DNA from: Branchiostoma floridae
Taxonomy: Eukaryota > Chordata > Leptocardii > Amphioxiformes > Branchiostomatidae
Length of the DNA stretch: 64,000 bases
Reading direction: 5' to 3'
NCBI RefSeq assembly: GCF_000003815.2
Contig: NC_049985.1
Coordinates: 23,315,406-23,379,405 of the forward strand
In this document: positions 56,893 through 64,000 of the stretch, piece after piece
Numbering within the stretch: the first letter of the stretch is position 1
How the letters are laid out: each line of letters starts with the position of its first letter
The notes under the pieces: model-generated
Databases searched by the model: none
What the model was told of the DNA's origin: nothing
What the model saw: only the letters and a program-made list of their open reading frames with translations
Position numbers and translations under genes: made by a program

Positions 56893-59626
56893 ATGTTGAT
56901 CAACAATGACACATTTTCAGTCATAAGACTAGATTCAAATAAGTACGAGTGACCACCTTTACATGAAGACCAATGGAACAAGCATTAAGAACCCGGTGTA
57001 TAAGGACCACATGTTCACATAGACCAGATTCTCTAGCATAGGTCAACTCACTGTATGGTCTTTTGGTATGGCAGAATACCAGGTGTATGTCTGTACCTAG
57101 TGTGGTCATCAGACAGAGAGGAAACAACATAGCTCTAGAAACTGTGAATATATCCTTAAGTAATGATATTTGGTTGGTGAGTACACGTAGGGGTCAGGAA
57201 AACACTCAAGTTTGGCAATAGGCCACCTAGCAGCTTTCTGTAGTACTACAGCCGAACCTCTAATTTTTATATGATTTTTTTTTTCATAATAAAGTGACCT
57301 GAGTATTCATATTTCACATCTGACACAATCATCCTGTACATTGATTAATATTGTGGCTGTTTGAATCATGTGTTCTCAAAAATTTTTCCTGGGAAATTTC
57401 TTTACTAATTCATTAATGACATCTTTAAAATGGCCCTTAAAGATTTATCAAAACCTTCTATGCAGGAGATGTTGTTGGAGGCAAAACGTTTATATTTCTG
57501 TAAGGTTATGGCGCTCTGCAAAAAGAGCGGCCTTTGAAGTTGACTGTAGCAAAAGAAACACAATGACAAAGGGGGTCACCGTAATGTGTTTCTAGCACTG
57601 TTACAACAGGTGACAATGACTTAAAAGCAAAAAGGCCGAGAGCCGTCTTTAACGCAAGTGTCAAGGGTAGGGATAGACATAAAGGGGACCCTGTTTACCT
57701 ATAATCCCGAAACAAACTGTCTTTGTTGCAGATGGGCAGGTGTGATTGTTACATACCAAAAATCTACTTTAAAAGACTACAGGACACACAAAGTCAAAAA
57801 GTCTCATTCTTCAGGGTGCGAACTTGCTTTTTTTTAACAGTACCTGGCAATGTTGATTTGATTATGTATGGATGACATGCTCTTAGAACCAAAAAAACTG
57901 ATGTGTGTATTCAAAAAATATTGTTTTCATTACACAGAAGAGTATATCATGCCTAAATTATAGATTCTTCAACTTTGTTCTTACATATTTTCTTCTTTGA
58001 CTTTGTATTGAAATCCGCAGAAAAGATTTGCTCATGTTGCAGCTAGAAGTACTTTGTACGATTTACAGTACGATAAAAAAAATGTTGATGCGTGTGTGTA
58101 TGCCATAGAATAAAGCATCTAGCATGTTCTCAAAGTGAGTTCTTGAAGTTCTGCGTAATGTAACTGTCGGAAACTGTACCATTGCAACTACGTAGCTGGG
58201 CCCTGTTCGCACCTGTTGTTCTGTTACGTAAGTCGAACCACTCCTGATCTGGTAACATATCATATCAGACACGGTACAGCAATGATTGATAAGCCAACTT
58301 GTAACTCTATCAACACATCAAAATTCCACCCATGTTGGACCAGTCTAAGGTGTGTAGTAATACTTCATGATGTTACGCTCCTATGACTCTCTAAGACCAA
58401 CCCTTGGCATGATAAACACCTTAACATTCCTATAAGATAATGTTGCTTGCTCGGCATTGTGCGACTTCACTGACGTCCCGTGTTAACGGCGATAACAATA
58501 TTTTCGCTTCGACACCGTGAAAACGTTTTCAATGACCTCTCCCGGCATCTCCGACCATGATGTGGCCTTTTGAGCTTCCATATCTATGACAGGTTTACCC
58601 AAACGTCCTGCTATCTTTTCAACACTCTGCCTTCGTCGGGTACCGTGTTCAATTCACTAGCAGTCATCCTGCATGTTTACTCACTCTGTAAACAGGGCTG
58701 GGAGACAACACTGGGGATAAGGTATGTAGCAAAGAATGGCTGTTATGTACAGGGAAACGGAATACGACTAGTACACATCACCGGGAAAGCACTACATCGC
58801 AACTTAAGATTCTAATCTTCCTTGCTCTCGTTTGCCAGATTTCTATTTTAAAAAAACGACAATATGAACATATAGTAAAAATCTACAAAACTTTCAAATT
58901 GAAACCTTCTTGGCATCCTTTTTACGGTGATCAGATCTCTGCATTTGGTGCTTATTAATACAGTCAAACCTGCCCAAGAAGACCACTCACTGGACCATTA
59001 GAATCTGGTCTACATGTATGTGGACAGGTGGTCACTATAGACAGGTCTTTTTAGTGCTTGTGTCAATGGGGAAAACCATCTAACTTAAACGGATCACACA
59101 AAACAGGTGATCACATTGCCCAGGTTGTTCTTTAATGTAGAAGTGGTCACTTGTGCTGATTTGACTGTTACTTCAACCTAAGTGTGTAAAAGAATAGTTC
59201 ATTTATCACAGTAACAACTGCAGTCACTTTGACTGAGGAAAGACAGTGCAAAGGCATGCATTAGCTTCTTAAGTACTTTCCACTTGAGCACATCCTCACT
59301 TTCTTCACCTTAATGGCTAGACAAATAGCATATTGATAGCATCTATAGCCTTTAGGGACACACTTGAGGAAGGTCAAAGAATGACGTCACCTTACAGAGA
59401 CAACTATCCTTGGATGCTGACACTACATGTCCCTCTTAATCTTATTGTTACTGAAGGTTACAAGTAATATTGTTGACTAAACACATTGATGATGATGCGT
59501 CAGGCTTTTTAGTCAGGCACGCATCTGTGCAGACCTGCTGTTCTACAAATAATAAGATATTGGATGCACTAGACCCCTGAAGACTAGACTCTTAGACACT
59601 TACGCTGGGGAGCAGATCCTCTGATA
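56893..59626. other. No gene recognised
   Basis: Contains degenerate copies of a dispersed repeat with gtcaaacctgcccaagaagac (58970) also seen at 60540. Otherwise AT-rich, with short frames only. Confidence 0.35.
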
Positions 59627-59862
59627 CGAGGGATGATCGGCCTCACCCAAAAAAAATAAGCACAACTCAAATTTTGAGGCACAACTTTTTGTTCCTTCTA
59701 CCTTACCTAACGTTACTGGGTGTCGCCTGCAAAGTGATAATCACGATAATTTGAATTTTGGTACACATTCATATAAAACTCTATACTTGACATCTATGCT
59801 TCGAAATCTGAGTTGTGCTTATTATTTCTGGGTGAGGCCGAGAACTTATTGATCAATCCTCG
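59627..59862. mobile_element. TA-flanked MITE related to 6017-6899
   Basis: CGAGGGATGATCGGCCTCACC and, at the right, GGTGAGGCCGAGAACTTATT...CCTCG are partial inverses, flanked by TA (59625-59626, 59863-59864). The inside (ccttacctaacgttactgg, tcataattt-like stretches) matches the core of the composite MITE at 6353-6550. 236 bases. Confidence 0.75.
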
Positions 59863-61733
59863 TAAGCATGAAATTATAATTGACCAGGAATGTTGTCAGT
59901 TGTGGTCAGTCTTCTTCTGCAACCTGTCTGACAGTAATACTATTATAATACAGATCTCAAAGGAAAACTGTAATTCAGTGGGTGCTATTCTGCATGTCTA
60001 CAAAGCTAGTCTGGAATTACACATTGTATACCAGCCATACTGATACAGAAAATCTTTTCCCCATTTCTTAATTTATTTTCCCTTTCCCTTTGTCAAGCAA
60101 GATTTGGTTGCCTTTTCAATATTTTACACTCAAGTTTATTTTTTGAAAGTACATGTATTTCTTCATGTAGGAAAAACTTTCTTTAAGTGTGGAAAAGCAT
60201 TTGGATTCTCAGTGACTCACATAAGATGAAGTTTTAAGTGGTAAGCACATATTCCTAAAAGACAGTTCAGGGTCATTCACTGCCCAGTTATTGGTGTCCG
60301 CTGTTATCGGAGAGTTCCTACTCTCCTGGAGTCCGCTAGTACTTCTGAGCGCAGTCACGCCTTTTAGAAAAAAAGTGGTGCGAAAGTAAGAAGGTCAACA
60401 CATCAATAAAGGCCGAGCCTGTTGACCTACGTTTCAACTTGTTGAGACATTACAGGGGTAGCCGTCAGACGTGCCACCGCCCTGTCTACTGGGCCTTTAG
60501 AAAACCCACCACTCTCCAATCATTTAAACCAGGGTATGGTCAAACCTGCCCAAGACGACCACCAGGGGGGCAAAAGTGGTCAATTTGGTCAGGTGGTCGG
60601 TTAGGAGAGTTGAGTCACAACATGCCCGATGCATATGGTCCATTGTGTTTAATGGCAAATAGCAAGCACACGGCTGATACATTACATTGAGAAATGAGAG
60701 TCTGCCATTTTAATTTTGATTTTACCTGAAAATCTAGAACCATCCTACAGTCAACTGTCAGTACCACAAGTCTCTATTCTATGAAATGGTTTAGTTACTT
60801 TATTTAGACCACTTTTAGCTAGCTATAGGATTTTATTATAGGGGGTCCAAATTTCTTTGTGAGTTGCAAGTGATATAGGTGCGAGTATTGAAGGGGACAT
60901 CCACTAATTCCATGCATGGTGCAGAGTTAGGAGAATTTCTAATCTAAGGTATCCTGAGGGGCAAAAGTACTGTCAGACTCAAAGAGGTTATAGTTGAAGA
61001 CAGTGACCACTTGTGTAATGACCTACATTTTGTGTGGTAGCATCCCAGGTCAATCAGAATTTCATGCTCATCAGATCTAGACCTGCTCCCCAGTGCAAGG
61101 GGGTCTAATGTGTCTAATCTGTTGTTATTTTAAGAAAAGTACGTCCAAATGAGACCTGGGTGCCTGGCTAAAAGTCTGCTTTTGACAATTTTCATTTGAG
61201 AAATGGATTGAGAAATGAGAGTGTGCCATCAATATTTGAATGCTTGCAGATAGATGTGCAAAAGTTAGGTGTGATGGGTTGTTCGCTGTAAAATAACCAG
61301 CTGCTGCCGTGTCGCATGCCTGCGAAGCTGGTGTGTTATACCGGCTATATAGATACAGATACAGATACAGAATATTGACAGTGCTAAAAATTCTAATTCT
61401 AAGATGAACCTTAAACCACCAAATACTGTCAGTGCCCTGGATTCTAACAAAAGCTTCTCTACACAAATGTCACGTACAAAATAGAGCTTTTCAAAAATCA
61501 TTTTCCCAGCCTTGAGATAAAGCGATGCATACACCTACAAATGTAAGTCCTTAGTCTTCTTTATCCATCATTAAGGATCCTCTGCACACAAACATATAGC
61601 CTTTAATCTACCTTGTCTATGGCTTTTTAACATCCCTGACCACTGCCTTTGATTGAAAGTGGTGCCTTATACCAACAACTACAGGTGGAGTGGTCTAAGG
61701 TGACTCTGTTATGTATCTATGTGGGCTATGTTT

Positions 61734-61991
61734 CTAGGACGGACATTGTGTCCAGTTAGTTGAGCAAATCAGGCTTACAATTCTATTGTTTCCCGTTGTT
61801 AAACTCTTAAGAACCTTGTGGTAGAAACCAGCAAAGGGACGGCTTATAACGCCACGGACGATTTTTTTGTTGTCGCAGTTTTGACATGGGAAAAGTCTCC
61901 GGCGTTTAGAGAAGCTTTCACGGCCGGGGAGCGGGCTGAATCGACAGGTGGTTGATCCGTTGTTCCCTGAGAAAGTTCTAAACCCAATCAA
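61734..61991 (-). CDS. Open frame in a GC-richer patch, unrecognised
   Basis: An 85-codon minus-strand frame is the longest in a patch (61840-61990) whose composition differs from its AT-rich surroundings. It is basic and has FPCQNCDNKK as its only notable stretch. It lies upstream of, and on the same strand as, the incomplete MICU gene, so a 5' exon is conceivable, but no targeting peptide or membrane helix is evident. Confidence 0.15.
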   Translation of the reverse strand: MIGFRTFSGNNGSTTCRFSPLPGRESFSKRRRLFPCQNCDNKKIVRGVISRPFAGFYHKVLKSLTTGNNRIVSLICSTNWTQCPS

Positions 61992-61999
61992 AGTGGTGT

Positions 62000-63336
62000 T
62001 GTCTTCTTAACTGCCATGGTACAGCCCGAAACAATGCAACTGACCTGCACAAATATTTGCCTTGAGCTCACATCAAAGAGACGGTATTTCTCTTTATCTG
62101 GGAAAGTATTGCTGATCCTCAAAAAAATCTGAGGTTTGTATTTTATCAATGATCATAGATTTCTTTCTTATGTTCATAAAATTACCACTTTCTTGATTTG
62201 ACCAAGATGCATTCTAATCTATCATCCGGTTACTTGAATTTTGCAAAAATTATACAGAAAGAATCCAAGCATCATTTAGTCAATAGTACAATAATCTAAG
62301 GAAAAAATTGCATGCACAAAGTTTGTAGACAATTCTTTACTTAGTGAAATGCCTCTACTAAAATACAAGAAAACATATATTGTGAAGAAAGCCAAAGATG
62401 ACAGTTCGAAATGTTCTAAAATTGTAACATCCCGTATGTACTACTTGTACACATGCATCCCGACACAAATAGACACAACATATAAACTTTACTCTGTTAC
62501 CTTGGGGCACTAATAAACACAATATAGCACGATGATCACAAACACAGTGTAAGTCAACACAGCGGGCAAATATCTGTATCACCAGAAGTGGCTGTTTGGT
62601 TGATAAACACAGCCAGGTCGGTGGGGGACTTATATGATAGCCAGTGATGACAAAGTTTAGCTACAGCATAACTTCCCATCCAGACAACTAGACCCTACAC
62701 TGTGCATGTGGACACCTCACACATAGAACAATGATGTTCTCTTCAAACTCAGGAGTTGATAGAAAGATAGCAGTAGTTCATTATAGAAAAGGATAAAGCT
62801 ATATGTTTTGCAACTGACATATTTTTGCTACTCTTGTGTAACTTGTCAGCAAAAGCATCGCGAGTTCTTTCAATATCTACTATGAGATTAGTTTTTTTCA
62901 GTAATTGCCTCGAATGTCTTAAATTCATCTTATTCGTAGATTATGGTTCATCATTTCGTCCAAGTTTCAAGGTGATTTTGCTAATTTCTTGGTATTTTGT
63001 GAACAATAAGTAAAACGTTCTGAGTTACAAGTGTATCTTTTTAAGTATGACAGTGGCAAATGAGTGATAATTTATGGAATTCAAACTCACATAATATAGA
63101 AAAATGAATTAAAACTTTACATGAATATGTTTTTTTTAGTATCTGTGACATATACTACTGTCAGAATACTATTATGTAAATGAATGAAATCTGTACAGAG
63201 ATTTGCACAAAAATTCATGAAAGTGGCATAGTATTGCAAATTTTGAAAGGCACTTGCACTCGTGGAGCATTTTTTTCTGTCTAACAAGTCAGACACCCAA
63301 TTCTTCATGGCATACTCACTTCTAACAGCACCTATG
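62000..63336. other. No gene recognised
   Basis: Short frames only on both strands, AT-rich. Nothing is supported. Confidence 0.35.
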
Positions 63337-63685
63337 CAGGGATCAAAATACATTTTTCTGCATGCCTGCACCGGTGCAGGTAACATTAGAAATTACCTGC
63401 ACCAGACAAATTTTACCTACACTACTCTGAATTTAGGACGTATGGTTCATACTAAATTTGTTGAGGGACCATTACAGCCATTTTTTTCTTTTATACTTTA
63501 TAGGTGGTAATGCAGCTAATAACAATCCACATACACCTACAACATAGGACATTTATGACTGTGTAAAACCCAATACATTTTTACATAAACCAGTGCAGGT
63601 TAGTGCAGGTAGACACCAGAAATACCTGCACAGCTTTAATTTTACCTGCACTAACCTGCATATGCAGGTGGTATTTAGAGCCCTG
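63337..63685. mobile_element. CAGGG-ended element with imperfect 5-bp target duplication
   Basis: Ends CAGGGATCAAAATAC and GTATTTAGAGCCCTG are inverted with three mismatches, flanked by CTATG and CTGTG (one mismatch). 349 bases, full of TGCAGGT/ACCTGCA steps able to form hairpins. It is more decayed than its relatives at 51.1 and 52.9 kb. Confidence 0.65.
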
Positions 63686-63690
63686 CTGTG

Positions 63691-64000
63691 CCTCTGTGCT
63701 ATCCCGATAAAATGTTCAAGTCATTCACACCGTTATCACCATGGTAACCGGCGCGGGGATGCATAACAAGCGGGTGCATCCAAGTGCACAGCTCCCGACG
63801 GGGAACAGCGTGTTTGGTCGGCTATTTTGGGAGACCAGTATTTGCACAGTCACCTTTTCCTAAATTTAGAAGCAATTGTCCGGAAGATAAAGGAGGAATA
63901 GATGATATGCAAATCCTGACTTTGCAAGTTTCAACGCAACCAATAGGCCAAATAGGCCGTGTTAAGCCACGTGCACTTTTGCCTGGTGGTGGGATTTACT
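63691..64000. other. Window end, no feature
   Basis: A GC-richer stretch (63730-63830) without an open frame of note. It might be regulatory, but nothing supports this. Confidence 0.25.

Noticed and set aside
56437-56952. 171-codon plus-strand open frame
   Set aside because: It covers most of a MITE with inverted ends at 56550 and 56892, and the protein has no domain features. The lack of stops follows from the repeat's composition.

Overview
The window is animal nuclear DNA, most likely from a cephalochordate (Branchiostoma). It is AT-rich and intron-dense, it carries many short DNA-transposon derivatives, and its two genes are built from many short exons with GT-AG junctions. The domain mix of the first gene (WSC-like, PAN/apple and F5/8C modules behind one transmembrane helix) is typical of lancelets. 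The species is inferred from style, not proven. A run of exactly 100 N at 31296-31395 marks an assembly gap.

About 1.6-17.7 kb, minus strand: a multi-exon gene for a type II membrane receptor, here called LecR. Eight exons can be placed and all internal junctions are phase 1. In transcript order they encode two tandem RPLPALP proline motifs, an ITIM-like VTYSQV motif, two duplicated exons each ending in an NPMY motif, a transmembrane helix with a Pro/Ser/Thr stalk, a WSC-like cysteine domain, a PAN/apple domain and an F5/8 type C (discoidin-like) domain. The 3' end is not resolved. Its introns are full of fold-back and tandem repeats.

About 23.3-37.5 kb, minus strand: twelve exons of an EF-hand regulator of the mitochondrial calcium uniporter (MICU2/MICU3 family, closest to MICU3). 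Both canonical EF-hand loops are intact. The 5' exons with the mitochondrial targeting sequence were not found. This gene holds the most striking signals. One intron looks like a U12-type AT-AC intron with near-perfect donor and branch site. Another carries about twenty tandem copies of the 3' splice junction and first coding bases of the next exon. A third intron independently carries three more copies of a different exon's 3' splice junction.

The rest (17.8-23.3 kb and 38-64 kb) shows no convincing gene. It holds a mariner-derived element with a broken transposase, related TA-flanked MITEs, a 1.19-kb TTA-flanked Harbinger-like element, three CAGGG...CCCTG elements with 5-bp target duplications, tRNA-derived SINE pieces, a LINE 3' end, microsatellites and two long near-perfect palindromes. 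A few open frames are reported as unresolved.
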